From a virus, in IMG/VR virus record IMGVR_UViG_3300032931_000117, positions 1-25,371 of that record: 25,371 nt of DNA. One strand, given 5' to 3'. Position numbers and translations under genes: made by a program. Of the stretch, positions 1 through 8,315 are shown one piece after another; the stretch's first letter is position 1; each line of letters begins with the position of its first letter. The notes beneath the pieces were generated by a model that did no database searches, was not told where the DNA came from, and saw only the letters and a program-made list of their open reading frames with translations.

Positions 1-9
1 ATAATATAG

Positions 10-660
10 ATGATTAGTTGTTGTATATACATAATTATCTCACCAAGTAATTCAGTTTATATTGGTCAGACAACTAATTTCCAAAAAAGAAAAAGTAGAT
101 ATAAAAATCTATCTTGTAAGCAACAACCAAAGCTGTATAACTCCTTAATAAAATATGGATTTGATAATCACTTATTTGTTATTATAGAAGATAATATCGA
201 TAGAAATCTTTTGAATGATGTGGAAACATACTATATCTCTTTATATGATTGTTTTAATAATGGTATGAATTTAACTAGTGGTGGTGGGTGTAATCATATT
301 AGAAGTGAGGAAACAATCAATAAATTAAAAATAGCATCTACTGGTAATAAGAATAATCTTGGTAAAAAAAATGCTTTAGGTTATAAACATACAGATGATG
401 CTAAAAAAAGAATATCAGAATCATTTAGAAATAGAGAATCACATTGGATTGGTAAAAGTCAATCAGAAGAACATAAAAATAAAATTGCTGCTGCTAAACA
501 CAAAAAGATTTTAAAATTTGATATAGATGGTAATTTTTTGTGTGAATATGATTCTCTAAAGCAGGCATCTACTTTAAATAATTTAGGAAAATCTAACATT
601 TCTATGTGTTGTACTGGTAAAAGAAAATCCTGTGGAAATTTTATATGGAATTACAAATAG
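10..660 (+). CDS. GIY-YIG homing endonuclease with NUMOD modules
   Basis: This is a site-specific DNA endonuclease of the GIY-YIG family, a selfish gene that cuts alleles lacking it. The N-terminal nuclease core shows the two short strands (IYI at residues 6-8 and YIG at 17-19), basic residues at 26-31, a conserved Glu at 72 (VETYYI) and the family's closing Asn-Leu-Thr-Ser-Gly-Gly-Gly stretch near 87-93. Residues about 98-165 hold three NUMOD3-like DNA-binding repeats (SEETINK, TDDAKKRISE, SEEHKNKIA). Residues 166-216 look like a NUMOD1 helix-turn-helix, ending in the typical CGNFIWNYK. At 216 residues it is a normal full-length free-standing enzyme. Its last 16 bases overlap the terminase start. 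No intron boundaries are visible, so I read it as free-standing rather than intron-encoded. Family assignment is strong; the target site is unknown. Confidence 0.9.
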   Translation: MISCCIYIIISPSNSVYIGQTTNFQKRKSRYKNLSCKQQPKLYNSLIKYGFDNHLFVIIEDNIDRNLLNDVETYYISLYDCFNNGMNLTSGGGCNHIRSEETINKLKIASTGNKNNLGKKNALGYKHTDDAKKRISESFRNRESHWIGKSQSEEHKNKIAAAKHKKILKFDIDGNFLCEYDSLKQASTLNNLGKSNISMCCTGKRKSCGNFIWNYK

Positions 661-1805
661 AGCACACTCCTGTCTTCAGCTCAAATCATAAAGCATATGA
701 AGACAAGTTTAGATTTATAATAAATCAAGGTGGTACAAGATCATCTAAAACCTATAGTATTCTACAACTTTTAATTTTTTTATGTTTAACAACCCCAAAG
801 ATGAAATGTTCAATAGTTAGAAAATCATTTCCATCTTTAAGAGGTTCTGTATTAAAAGATTTTATTGAGATAATGAATAGCTTTAATGTTTATGATGAAA
901 ACAACCATAATAAAACAGAACATATTTATAATTTCAATAATGGTTCACTAATTGAATTTTTTAGTATAGATGATTCAAAAAAGGTAAGAGGTAGAAAAAG
1001 GGACATATGTTATATAAACGAAGCAAATGAATTAGATTTAGAGGAATTTCAACAATTAAGTTTAAGGACAAATACAACTTTATTTATTGACTTTAACCCA
1101 TCAGATACTGAACACTTTTTATATAATTTGGTTAATGATGAAAGAAGCATTTTAATAAAATCAACTTACAAAGATAATACATTTTTATCAAAATCTATAA
1201 TAACTGAAATTGAAAATCTTATAAATGTAGATGAGCAATACTATCGCGTGTATTGCTTAGGTGAAAGACCAATCTCATCTACTAGGATATATTCACATTT
1301 TAAACAATATGTAGATGAGCCAGAAATAAATGATTATTGTTATGGACTTGATATTGGTTATAACCACGCGATGGCTTTAATAAAAGTTAAGTATAGTGGT
1401 GAGAGAATATATGTTGAGGAACTTATCTATGAAAGTAAATTAACTATATCTGATTTAATGGTTAAGATAAAAACTTTAATAAATGATAGACAACCTATTT
1501 ATGTTGATAGTGCTAGACCTGATGTGATTGAAGAATTGAGAAGGGCTGGACTTAATAGTCAAGGTTCTAATAAACAAGTTAAAGAAGGTATTGACTATGT
1601 AAAGTCAAAAGAAATATATATCAATGTAGAATCAACTAATCTATGGAGGGAATATAAATTATATTCTTGGAAATCAAAAGGAGACCAAGTATTTGATGAA
1701 CCTATTAAGATGAATGATGATGGATTAGATGCTTTAAGATATGGTATATTTACACATAAGAAAAAGAAGTTTAACTCTGAATATACCAAAATCTTTGTTA
1801 TGTAA
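645..1805 (+). CDS. terL: Terminase large subunit (PBSX-like)
   Basis: This is the ATPase-nuclease motor that cuts concatemeric phage DNA and pumps it through the portal into the prohead. The ATPase domain has a Walker A loop GGTRSSKTYS (residues 29-38), a Walker B strand ending in the catalytic Glu (ICYINE, 121-126) and a coupling motif DFNPSD (149-154). The RNase H-like nuclease domain has acidic residues in GLDIG (Asp236), VDSA (Asp288) and NDDGLDALRY (357-366). At 386 residues it is complete and slightly short for the family. The start at 645 gives an N-terminus (IEHTPVF followed by an INQGG strand) that fits other phage terminases of this type, so the overlap with the endonuclease upstream appears real. 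No small terminase is present downstream; it may lie left of the window. Confidence 0.93.
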   Translation: MELQIEHTPVFSSNHKAYEDKFRFIINQGGTRSSKTYSILQLLIFLCLTTPKMKCSIVRKSFPSLRGSVLKDFIEIMNSFNVYDENNHNKTEHIYNFNNGSLIEFFSIDDSKKVRGRKRDICYINEANELDLEEFQQLSLRTNTTLFIDFNPSDTEHFLYNLVNDERSILIKSTYKDNTFLSKSIITEIENLINVDEQYYRVYCLGERPISSTRIYSHFKQYVDEPEINDYCYGLDIGYNHAMALIKVKYSGERIYVEELIYESKLTISDLMVKIKTLINDRQPIYVDSARPDVIEELRRAGLNSQGSNKQVKEGIDYVKSKEIYINVESTNLWREYKLYSWKSKGDQVFDEPIKMNDDGLDALRYGIFTHKKKKFNSEYTKIFVM

Positions 1806-1823
1806 AAAAATAAGATATGAAAA

Positions 1824-2873
1824 ATGGAACAAAAGATTTTAACTGGTGATTGTTTTGACTTGATTAAAGAACTACCAGACAACTCAGTGGATTTAGTTAT
1901 TACAAGTCCACCATATGCTGATATAATAAACTATGGTAAAAATGTATCTGTAAAAAAAGTAGATGATTATTGTGATTGGATTTTACCCCTTTTTAAGGAG
2001 GTATATAGAGTTTTAAAACCAAGTGGTAGTTTCATACTAAACATTAATGATAAGTGTGTAGGTGGTTATAGAAACACCTTTATATTTGATTTGATTAGTA
2101 GGAATAATAGTGAAACAAAATTAAAGATGTATGACTATTATATTTGGTATAAAACAAATGGTATTCCTAATGGTTCAACTAAAAGATTTAGAAATATGAC
2201 TGAATGGATTTTTCATTTTTGTAAAGATAAAAACCAAATAAAGTTCTATATGGATAGAGTTTTAGAAAATCCTAAAGATGGTAGTTTTGATAGATGGAAA
2301 TACCCAATAACAGATTATCACCCAAATGTAATTGACGGTGCTAGAGTTCATAAAAAGGTAAAAATTAGACATATTAAAGAAATAGTAGATGTACAACCAC
2401 AACATACATTTAAGGATAAAATAATACCCGATAAGGTTAGGCCAGATAATGTATTTAGATTTCCAACAGCTGGAGCTTCAAGAGATAATACTATTAAACA
2501 CCCAGCACCTTATCACAAGGAACTACCAAGTTATTTTATAAATCTATTAACAGATGAAGGTGATTTAATTCTTGACCCTTTTAGTGGGATTGGGACTACA
2601 TCATTAGCAGCAAAAGAACTCAATAGAAAATCTATTGGTTTTGAGCTTAATGAAAGATATGCTGATTTTAGTATTAAAAGAATAAATGGTAATCTTGATG
2701 ATGAATATATTATTAATCAATATACATTAGATGATGTGTTTATAAAATCTTATCCATCATTTACATCAGCTCAAAAAGAAAATCCTTCTGCTAACCCACA
2801 TAATATAATGATGAATTATAGAGGTAATAGAACTGAGGCTGGTGGATATAAGTGGAAGTTGGAAAAAAAATAA
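1824..2873 (+). CDS. DNA methyltransferase (N4-cytosine / N6-adenine, beta class)
   Basis: This enzyme transfers a methyl group from S-adenosylmethionine to an exocyclic amino group of DNA. The catalytic motif IV is TSPPY (residues 27-31), followed by a Rossmann half. Motif X-like HPAPYHKELP lies at 226-235 and the cofactor-binding motif I, DPFSGIGTT, at 251-259, then IGFELNERY. The order IV before I marks the beta class. TSPPY is frequent in N4-cytosine enzymes but also occurs in N6-adenine ones, so the base is undecided. The target-recognition region probably lies in residues 80-220. No restriction endonuclease is adjacent, so it is a solitary methylase, most simply for protecting phage DNA from host restriction. 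It sits 18 bases after the terminase in the same direction. The 40-residue C-terminal tail is not part of the core fold. Confidence 0.9.
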   Translation: MEQKILTGDCFDLIKELPDNSVDLVITSPPYADIINYGKNVSVKKVDDYCDWILPLFKEVYRVLKPSGSFILNINDKCVGGYRNTFIFDLISRNNSETKLKMYDYYIWYKTNGIPNGSTKRFRNMTEWIFHFCKDKNQIKFYMDRVLENPKDGSFDRWKYPITDYHPNVIDGARVHKKVKIRHIKEIVDVQPQHTFKDKIIPDKVRPDNVFRFPTAGASRDNTIKHPAPYHKELPSYFINLLTDEGDLILDPFSGIGTTSLAAKELNRKSIGFELNERYADFSIKRINGNLDDEYIINQYTLDDVFIKSYPSFTSAQKENPSANPHNIMMNYRGNRTEAGGYKWKLEKK

Positions 2874-2900
2874 ATATAAAATAGAATATATACAATAACT

Positions 2901-4841
2901 ATGGCAAGTAATACTCCGTCACTCAACAAACTTATTGAACTCATTGGTTTAGTATCGAGAAACCACAGAATGGTTAAAGATTTTAGGCACGGCCCTTTAT
3001 GGGATATGAATGCCTTAAAGGATTTACAAACACCTTATATTTGGTGTGAGGAAGCACAATCAAGAATTACTATCGGTAATGGTTCTCATAAGACAGGATT
3101 ATATACTTTTAGATTATATTGTATGGATAGAATCCAGAAAGACCAATCTAATTATAATGAAATCCTATCTGATACTAAGTTTATATTAGATACTATTGTA
3201 ACTGAATTAGACCAACACCCATTATTTATACAATTGGGTTTATCTATTGACCAAGGTGATGTAATTTTTGAACCTGTATATGAGGAAACAGATGTTAATG
3301 CAAATGGACATATGGTTGAGTTCACATTAAGATTTCCTATAAGATATACACCTTGTAATGTACCTATTGATAGTTTAGCTGGATTTACATTCAGTTTAAA
3401 TAATAATGTATTTAATTATTCAGTAGTTGGTATCGCAGGTCCTACAGGTCCTATTGGTGCTACAGGTCCTCAAGGAGCTACTGGTGTTGGATTAATAGGT
3501 CAAACAGGTCCACAAGGTAATACTGGTGTTCAAGGATTTACTGGTCCACAAGGTTCAACGGGTGCTCAAGGATTTACAGGACCACAAGGCTCAACGGGTG
3601 TTCAAGGATTTACTGGTTCACAAGGTTTTACAGGACCTCAAGGTGCGACAGGTGCTGATGGACAAACTGATTTTATTGATATAGATGAATCATATGTTTT
3701 GACATTTATTCTTGATAATGATGTTAATACAACAGGACCTTTAATAGAAAATAGATGGTATAGAATAATAAATAGAAACACTATTCAAAATAATGATTAT
3801 AATACTTTTGGTGATATATTTTTCAAAGCTATAACAGATAAGAGATTTTCTCCAGATGGTTATTTATTACAAATTAACGCTGATTATAATGATGTTGGTA
3901 ATTACTCAGATATTACACCAACACCAACACAATTAGGAGTTCCTTATTACGGACTATCTGTTAATATAAATGATATTGTTATTTTCAACAATCAACATTG
4001 GTTAATTGGAACAGCATCAAGTTTATTAGTACAACAAGACATTTTTGATAATAGTGTTTTGTTAGATAAAGATTATACAAGTAATTATGGTTATATTACT
4101 GAAACAGTTAAGATAATATTTAGTTGGGAAAGGCGTATTATATTTGGTTATGGATTTGTTAGATTGGAAGATTCCAGAGGAAATGTGGTATATGATAATA
4201 GTGAGGAACGACTTTGTGATTTTTTTAGATTTGGTGATGATGAAGTTCGTGATAATTCAATAGAATATGCTGGTAGATGTTTTATCATAAATTATCCAAA
4301 TATACAATTTCGTTCTAATACTTATAGATATGGTTTATTTAATAATATATCACAAAGTCAATTACAAACAAATGAATTACAATATATTAATGGTTGTACT
4401 TTTAATGATGTTGAGTTTGCTATAAGTAATGATGATTTACCCCTTTATTTAATTGAATGTTTTTTTAGTGATAATAAACTTTTAGGAAGTACTAATAACT
4501 ATATTTTAGTTGATGATACTATAACAATAGGTAATGGTACAGTATATCCAACTCCTGGTTATAAACTTCCAATTGATGGATATGGTGGTACATTCGCAGG
4601 TATTGTAAACTCAATAAATGTTAATTTTTTAACTATTAATTCAACAGATACATATAAGTTTAAAATAAGTATATCTAATAAAATAGCTGGTGGAACCACA
4701 CCAGTTACATTTATTAACTCAAGTAATTTGAGATGTGAGGGTGGTATAGACCCAACAATTAATTATGGTGATAATATAGAGTTTCTATATGACCCATATC
4801 TAAATATAGCCTATCAAACAGATATAAATAATTATATATAA
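2901..4841 (+). CDS. Virion protein: tail-terminator-like domain fused to collagen-like stalk
   Basis: Three regions are visible. Residues 1-160 form a compact alpha/beta domain (helical start, then [15 protein letters not shown] and a run [20 protein letters not shown]) that resembles small tail-completion/terminator proteins of phages; this is a weak similarity by eye. Residues 178-256 are about 26 Gly-X-Y triplets rich in GPQG and GxTG, a trimeric collagen-like stalk. Residues 257-646 are beta-rich, full of Asn, Asp, Ile and Tyr, with no domain I recognise, probably a trimeric receptor-binding or fibre tip. It has no signal peptide or membrane segment. The next gene is a second collagen-like protein starting 15 bases downstream. 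Collagen repeats in phage virion fibres are well known. Role as fibre or neck/tail appendage is inferred. Confidence 0.72.
   Translation: MASNTPSLNKLIELIGLVSRNHRMVKDFRHGPLWDMNALKDLQTPYIWCEEAQSRITIGNGSHKTGLYTFRLYCMDRIQKDQSNYNEILSDTKFILDTIVTELDQHPLFIQLGLSIDQGDVIFEPVYEETDVNANGHMVEFTLRFPIRYTPCNVPIDSLAGFTFSLNNNVFNYSVVGIAGPTGPIGATGPQGATGVGLIGQTGPQGNTGVQGFTGPQGSTGAQGFTGPQGSTGVQGFTGSQGFTGPQGATGADGQTDFIDIDESYVLTFILDNDVNTTGPLIENRWYRIINRNTIQNNDYNTFGDIFFKAITDKRFSPDGYLLQINADYNDVGNYSDITPTPTQLGVPYYGLSVNINDIVIFNNQHWLIGTASSLLVQQDIFDNSVLLDKDYTSNYGYITETVKIIFSWERRIIFGYGFVRLEDSRGNVVYDNSEERLCDFFRFGDDEVRDNSIEYAGRCFIINYPNIQFRSNTYRYGLFNNISQSQLQTNELQYINGCTFNDVEFAISNDDLPLYLIECFFSDNKLLGSTNNYILVDDTITIGNGTVYPTPGYKLPIDGYGGTFAGIVNSINVNFLTINSTDTYKFKISISNKIAGGTTPVTFINSSNLRCEGGIDPTINYGDNIEFLYDPYLNIAYQTDINNYI
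3432..3668 (+). repeat. Collagen-like Gly-X-Y coding repeat with 36-base units
   Basis: This segment encodes about 26 Gly-X-Y triplets. Within it, 3525-3632 consists of three near-identical 36-base units (each encoding a variant of [12 protein letters not shown]), differing at a few third positions and by two substitutions in the last unit. Such direct repeats can expand or contract by recombination or slippage. Confidence 0.85.
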
Positions 4842-4856
4842 AAAAAACATAAAAAG

Positions 4857-7160
4857 ATGCCATTAGGATATAGTCAATTATTAGATTTGGTTGGAACTTT
4901 AACTGGTCCAACAGGACCTCAAGGAGAAACAGGTGCTCAAGGTGAAACTGGTCCTCAAGGTGTTCAAGGTGGTACAGGCCCACAAGGCTCCGATGGTATA
5001 TCAGTATCATATTACAGATATAATGCTAGAACAAATACACAATCACCACCACCTTCTAACTCACAGATTATTTGGAATGATGCTACACAAATAAACTCAA
5101 CTATAATATATGTTGACCACATTACAACTGATAATATAGATATAGATGTTTTTTTAGCATTGATTAAAACTGGTGATAATATAATTATTCAAGATGCAAA
5201 TGATTCTACTGCATATCAAAAATGGACTGTTAGTGGTACTGTAAGTCAAACATTAGTATATACAACTATACCAGTCACATATGTTGAAGGTGGACACCAA
5301 TATACAAATGGGGAAAATATAATCTTTATACCCCTATCTATTGGTATATCAGGACCACAAGGAGTTCAAGGATTTCAAGGCCCAACTGGTCCTAACCAAC
5401 CTATAACTTTATCTGGTGCTGTAACAGGTACTGGTTTAACAGCTATAACAACTACTTTATCTAATTCTGTTGTTGGTATAGCTAATCTATCAGCAACAGG
5501 CTCACCATCATCTGCTACTTATCTTAGAGGTGATAATACTTGGTTCACACCTGCAGGCTCTGGTGATATGATATTAGGAGCCACCCAAACAGTAACTGCT
5601 GCAAAGTTATTTAGCAATAATACATTACGATTAGCTAGACCAGATAATAATGCAACTAACTTTTATACAATCGTTGGTTCTAATATAACTGCTGCTAGAA
5701 CATTAACAGTACCACTAATAACAACATCAGATACCTTAGCTGTTTTAGGTATATCACAGACCTTTAGTGCAGCTCAAGGTTTTAGCTCAAGTCCAGCTTC
5801 TGCGCCAAGTGTATCAATTTCACCAACTACTGGTGGTGTAGCAAATCCACAATTATTTATTGGTGGGTCAGGGTCTCAATGGATAGGATTTCCTGCTTTA
5901 GCATCTAATGCTGGTTTAGGAGGACCAACAGCAGCAGCTAATGGAAGAGCAATTGGTTCTAAGTTGGTATTTGTACCATCACCAAACTTTTTTATAAACT
6001 CTGATACTGCTATTGGTGTTGAAACAGTAGCATCGAGAACTGCTTTATGGACGCAGGCACACGGAGTTATTAAATACTATCCAGATAGTACATTAAACTC
6101 AGTTGGACAATTTGAATCTGGTAGTAATGTTGTGGGATTAAACCTAAATGGAAACTCTACTTCAACAATACCCAACTTATTAGTATCAACTGGTTCTAAT
6201 AACTATCAATGGATAAGTTTTGGTGCTAATACACAAGTTGGAACTCCAAGTACAACAAGAAGTTTAGGAACTAAAATTGCTCTTTATGCATCACCAAATC
6301 TATTCACTGGCCTTGATGCTGCATTGGGATTAGATTCTGGAAATGCACTATGGTTGTCTAGTCCATCAAATGTTAGATTTTATCCTAATAGTAGCCAAGT
6401 TTCTAGTGGTCAATTTACTTATAATTTACTTACTAATGATGGAGTTAGAGGGTTACAACTAAACTCACCATCTGATGCGAATAATTTAGTATCTCAACTA
6501 CTTATTGCGGGCGCTGGTTCTCAAAGTTATACTTTATCATTTGGTTCAACTCCACAATTATCACAACCAACACCATTTACTGGGACAAGAACAGCTGGTA
6601 AGAAAATTGTATTACAAGAAACTACAAACACATTCATTAGTGTTGAATCAGCCATTGGTAGGGAAACTGGTTTTATGTGGTTTTGTGACCCGGGTGGGAT
6701 TAAGTTTTATACGAATAATGAATCAACTACAGCTAGGGCTCAAATTAATAGTAGTGGATTAACATTAAACACAACTCTTAACTTAAGAACTAACACAGCT
6801 GCTGCTGGCACTGCACCAATATACTTTAATACAACTAGTCCTGTTCTTCTTACGACACCTGTGAATGGTGCTATGGAATATGATAATACTGATTTATTTA
6901 TTACTGCTAATAGTACAAGACAAACTATATTAAAAGGTAGGTCAGGTAATTTTTCTACTACTGCTACTGCTAGTACAGCATTTGTTGTGACTTTTGGTGG
7001 AACACAACCTAATAGCACATATGAAGTTGCTATAACTCCAACTAATCTATTGAGTTGTGCTTTATTATACATCAGTGCTAAAACAACAACTACATTCACA
7101 GTTACATACTTATCTGGCTTAACAGGTACTGTAGCTTTTGATTGGATATTAACTCAATAA
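4857..7160 (+). CDS. Collagen-like tail fibre protein
   Basis: This is a 767-residue fibre. Two Gly-X-Y stretches (residues 15-47 and 164-179) flank a beta-rich domain at 48-163. Residues 183-310 carry a pattern common in tail fibres: an SGAVTGTG strand, NSVVGIANLSATG, then TYLRGDNTWFTPAGSGDM and a TQTVTAAKLFSNNTL strand. Residues 331-631 contain three degenerate repeats of about 85-90 residues. The end (about 697-767) is a small beta-sandwich-like domain rich in Thr, Val and Phe, a plausible receptor-binding tip. The protein is expected to be a trimer in the tail. It starts 15 bases after the other collagen-like gene and has an A-rich leader. The first 14 residues contain no strong attachment domain, so how it joins the virion is unclear. 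Confidence 0.8.
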   Translation: MPLGYSQLLDLVGTLTGPTGPQGETGAQGETGPQGVQGGTGPQGSDGISVSYYRYNARTNTQSPPPSNSQIIWNDATQINSTIIYVDHITTDNIDIDVFLALIKTGDNIIIQDANDSTAYQKWTVSGTVSQTLVYTTIPVTYVEGGHQYTNGENIIFIPLSIGISGPQGVQGFQGPTGPNQPITLSGAVTGTGLTAITTTLSNSVVGIANLSATGSPSSATYLRGDNTWFTPAGSGDMILGATQTVTAAKLFSNNTLRLARPDNNATNFYTIVGSNITAARTLTVPLITTSDTLAVLGISQTFSAAQGFSSSPASAPSVSISPTTGGVANPQLFIGGSGSQWIGFPALASNAGLGGPTAAANGRAIGSKLVFVPSPNFFINSDTAIGVETVASRTALWTQAHGVIKYYPDSTLNSVGQFESGSNVVGLNLNGNSTSTIPNLLVSTGSNNYQWISFGANTQVGTPSTTRSLGTKIALYASPNLFTGLDAALGLDSGNALWLSSPSNVRFYPNSSQVSSGQFTYNLLTNDGVRGLQLNSPSDANNLVSQLLIAGAGSQSYTLSFGSTPQLSQPTPFTGTRTAGKKIVLQETTNTFISVESAIGRETGFMWFCDPGGIKFYTNNESTTARAQINSSGLTLNTTLNLRTNTAAAGTAPIYFNTTSPVLLTTPVNGAMEYDNTDLFITANSTRQTILKGRSGNFSTTATASTAFVVTFGGTQPNSTYEVAITPTNLLSCALLYISAKTTTTFTVTYLSGLTGTVAFDWILTQ
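5847..6749 (+). repeat. Three degenerate ~85-90-residue protein repeats in the fibre
   Basis: Three units (5847-6116, 6171-6416, 6492-6749) share a pattern: a PQLFIGG/PNLLVST/SQLLIAG strand, a Ser/Tyr-Gln-Trp-Ile-type strand with Phe, a Gly-Thr-Lys-Ile/Leu-hydrophobic strand, an xNxF...D/E-A-Ala/Ile-Gly motif, a Trp-containing strand, then a (K/R)FYxN turn and Gln-Phe/Ile. Identity is only visible at protein level. Confidence 0.65.
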
Positions 7161-7177
7161 AATATAAATAAATAATA

Positions 7178-7525
7178 ATGATAAACATTTCAGACAACCC
7201 AAACTTTGACTTTAAAAGAAAAGTAGACAATGATGAGGTACTAATCGTAATAGATTGTAAGAACAAATATGTTATATTACAATTAGATGTATATAATTAC
7301 ACACAAGATGATATATTGATTACTGATATACCTATAAAATCTGTACCACTAACAGCAGACAACAATACCAAGGTAGATGCTAATGGAGTACCTACTGATG
7401 TAGTAGCTGACCAAGTAATGGGTGAATATGATTACTTTAAGATTATGATGGGTACTCCTGTTGTTATTAATGATATGATTGATGCAAAGATAGTATGGGC
7501 GGATAGTGTTGGTAGATTTAACTAA
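7178..7525 (+). CDS. Small beta-rich protein, probable virion component
   Basis: This is a 115-residue protein I do not recognise. It opens with NPNFDFKRKVDNDEVLIVIDCKNKYVILQLDVYNY, whose start is charged and then alternates hydrophobic residues, suggesting a beta-sandwich. It has no signal peptide, membrane segment or cysteine motif (one Cys only). It lies 17 bases after a collagen-like fibre gene and before a membrane peptide, all in the same direction, so it is probably co-expressed with the tail genes. A fibre chaperone or a minor structural subunit are both possible; nothing in the sequence decides. Confidence 0.6.
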   Translation: MINISDNPNFDFKRKVDNDEVLIVIDCKNKYVILQLDVYNYTQDDILITDIPIKSVPLTADNNTKVDANGVPTDVVADQVMGEYDYFKIMMGTPVVINDMIDAKIVWADSVGRFN

Positions 7526-7542
7526 AAAATAAAATAAAATAA

Positions 7543-7704
7543 ATGAAAAAAGTTTTAGGGATAGTTGTATTTATATTTGCTGTTTTTTTATTTGTAGTCC
7601 TTATTGAGAATTATGGCATTACTCATACTGATACTAAAGTTATACTTATAGATACTTGTATCAATGATACTGTTAAAATACCTATTGATAGTGTTATAAA
7701 ATAG
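7543..7704 (+). CDS. 53-residue single-pass membrane peptide
   Basis: The frame reads MKKVLGIVVFIFAVFLFVVL at its start, a Lys-Lys N-terminus followed by one hydrophobic helix (residues 4-21), then a polar tail of about 32 residues ending IPIDSVIK. It has an A-rich leader and starts 17 bases after the preceding gene, which supports expression. The tail has a single Cys (Cys39) that is not in a lipobox position. A one-helix peptide in a phage could be a pinholin, an antiholin, a spanin subunit or a superinfection-exclusion protein. The probable true holin is elsewhere (23700-24089), so an accessory membrane role is likely, but this is a guess. Confidence 0.6.
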   Translation: MKKVLGIVVFIFAVFLFVVLIENYGITHTDTKVILIDTCINDTVKIPIDSVIK

Positions 7705-7770
7705 TTTTTGGATTGTGGGGCACATCGGATTGTGTTATCTGAGTAAGTCCTTCAACCAAAAATTGGTGCA
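7705..7770 (+). ncRNA. Structured intergenic RNA candidate
   Basis: The gap between the membrane peptide and the gp10-like gene can form a 10-bp stem with one bulged A: 7705-7711 pairs with 7756-7762 and 7713-7715 with 7753-7755. Inside, CACA (7721-7724) can pair with TGTG at 7731-7734 or with TGTG at 7714-7717. The 3' strand of the main stem also takes part in a competing hairpin (7755-7759 with 7763-7767, loop AAA), so the two folds exclude each other. GC in 7705-7762 is about 40%, above the neighbours. There is no T-run after it. Identity is unknown: a cis-regulator, processing site or small RNA are all possible. Confidence 0.4.
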
Positions 7771-7790
7771 AAGTAAGAAACAGACGAATG

Positions 7791-7819
7791 ATATAATATA
7801 ATAATAATAATAATTAATA
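7791..7819 (+). promoter_or_regulatory. AT-only leader with ATA/TAA microsatellite
   Basis: An A/T-only stretch with (ATA)n/(TAA)n triplets and two overlapping TATAAT hexamers lies just before the ATG of the gp10-like gene. It could act as an unstructured ribosome entry region or contain a -10-like element. No matching -35 element at a normal distance is seen. Confidence 0.35.
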
Positions 7820-8299
7820 ATGGCTCAACAACTCGACACAACAAACCTTAGAAAACAACTTGAAATAATTGGAGTTGAAGCTATTGGTTTTATAACAAAA
7901 ATCTTGGTTGAGAATGATAAACAAGTCACAGGTAATCTAATCAAATCACTTGATTTTAAAATTATTAAAGATGTTGATACTTTATTTTTAACTATATTAG
8001 CAGCACCATATTTTAGTAATGTGGATAAGGGTAGAAAGCCAGGAAAGATGCCACCATCTGGACCTATTAAAAAATGGGTGGATAGAAGAGGTATTATTAT
8101 AAAAGGTCAAACTAGTGCTCAAACTGCTTTTGTTATAGCTAGGTCAATTGGTAGAAAGGGAATTAAACCACTAAATATAACCAATAAACTTATAGATAAT
8201 ATAATAAGAAATAAAGAAAGTATCATTAAAGCTGGTGCTGTTAAAGATATACAAGAATTGTTAGATAAATTGATTATTAACTTAAATAGCACTTTATAA
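7820..8299 (+). CDS. HK97 gp10-like head-tail joining protein
   Basis: This 159-residue protein fits the small neck/tail-completion proteins related to HK97 gp10. It has an N-terminal helix with a conserved basic/hydrophobic pattern (LVENDKQVTGNLIKSLDFKI, about 30-49), a beta strand YFSNVDKGRKPGKMPPSGPI (71-90) that is a hallmark of this group, then KKWVDRRGI and AFVIARSIGRKGIKP near residues 104-118, and a C-terminal amphipathic helix. These proteins act at the junction between connector and tail tube. Its position among tail fibre genes rather than next to the connector (23087-23695) is unusual. It follows the structured intergenic segment. Confidence 0.72.
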   Translation: MAQQLDTTNLRKQLEIIGVEAIGFITKILVENDKQVTGNLIKSLDFKIIKDVDTLFLTILAAPYFSNVDKGRKPGKMPPSGPIKKWVDRRGIIIKGQTSAQTAFVIARSIGRKGIKPLNITNKLIDNIIRNKESIIKAGAVKDIQELLDKLIINLNSTL

Positions 8300-8315
8300 A
8301 TAAAATATATAGAAT

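Noticed and set aside
3432-3668. Tandem repeats that might suggest a CRISPR array.
   Set aside because: The repeats are in frame, have no spacers and encode Gly-X-Y triplets.
6740-7099. 119-residue antisense reading frame inside the fibre gene.
   Set aside because: Low-complexity Val/Leu translation opposite a Thr/Ala/Asn-rich coding region; no leader or partner gene.
7705-7790. Possible tRNA in the intergenic gap (TTCAACC resembles a T-loop).
   Set aside because: The five bases on each side of TTCAACC do not pair, and no acceptor stem or anticodon arm can be drawn.
7705-7819. Possible group I intron remnant near a phage gene.
   Set aside because: No P/Q/R/S core elements; the segment is too short and lies between two complete genes.
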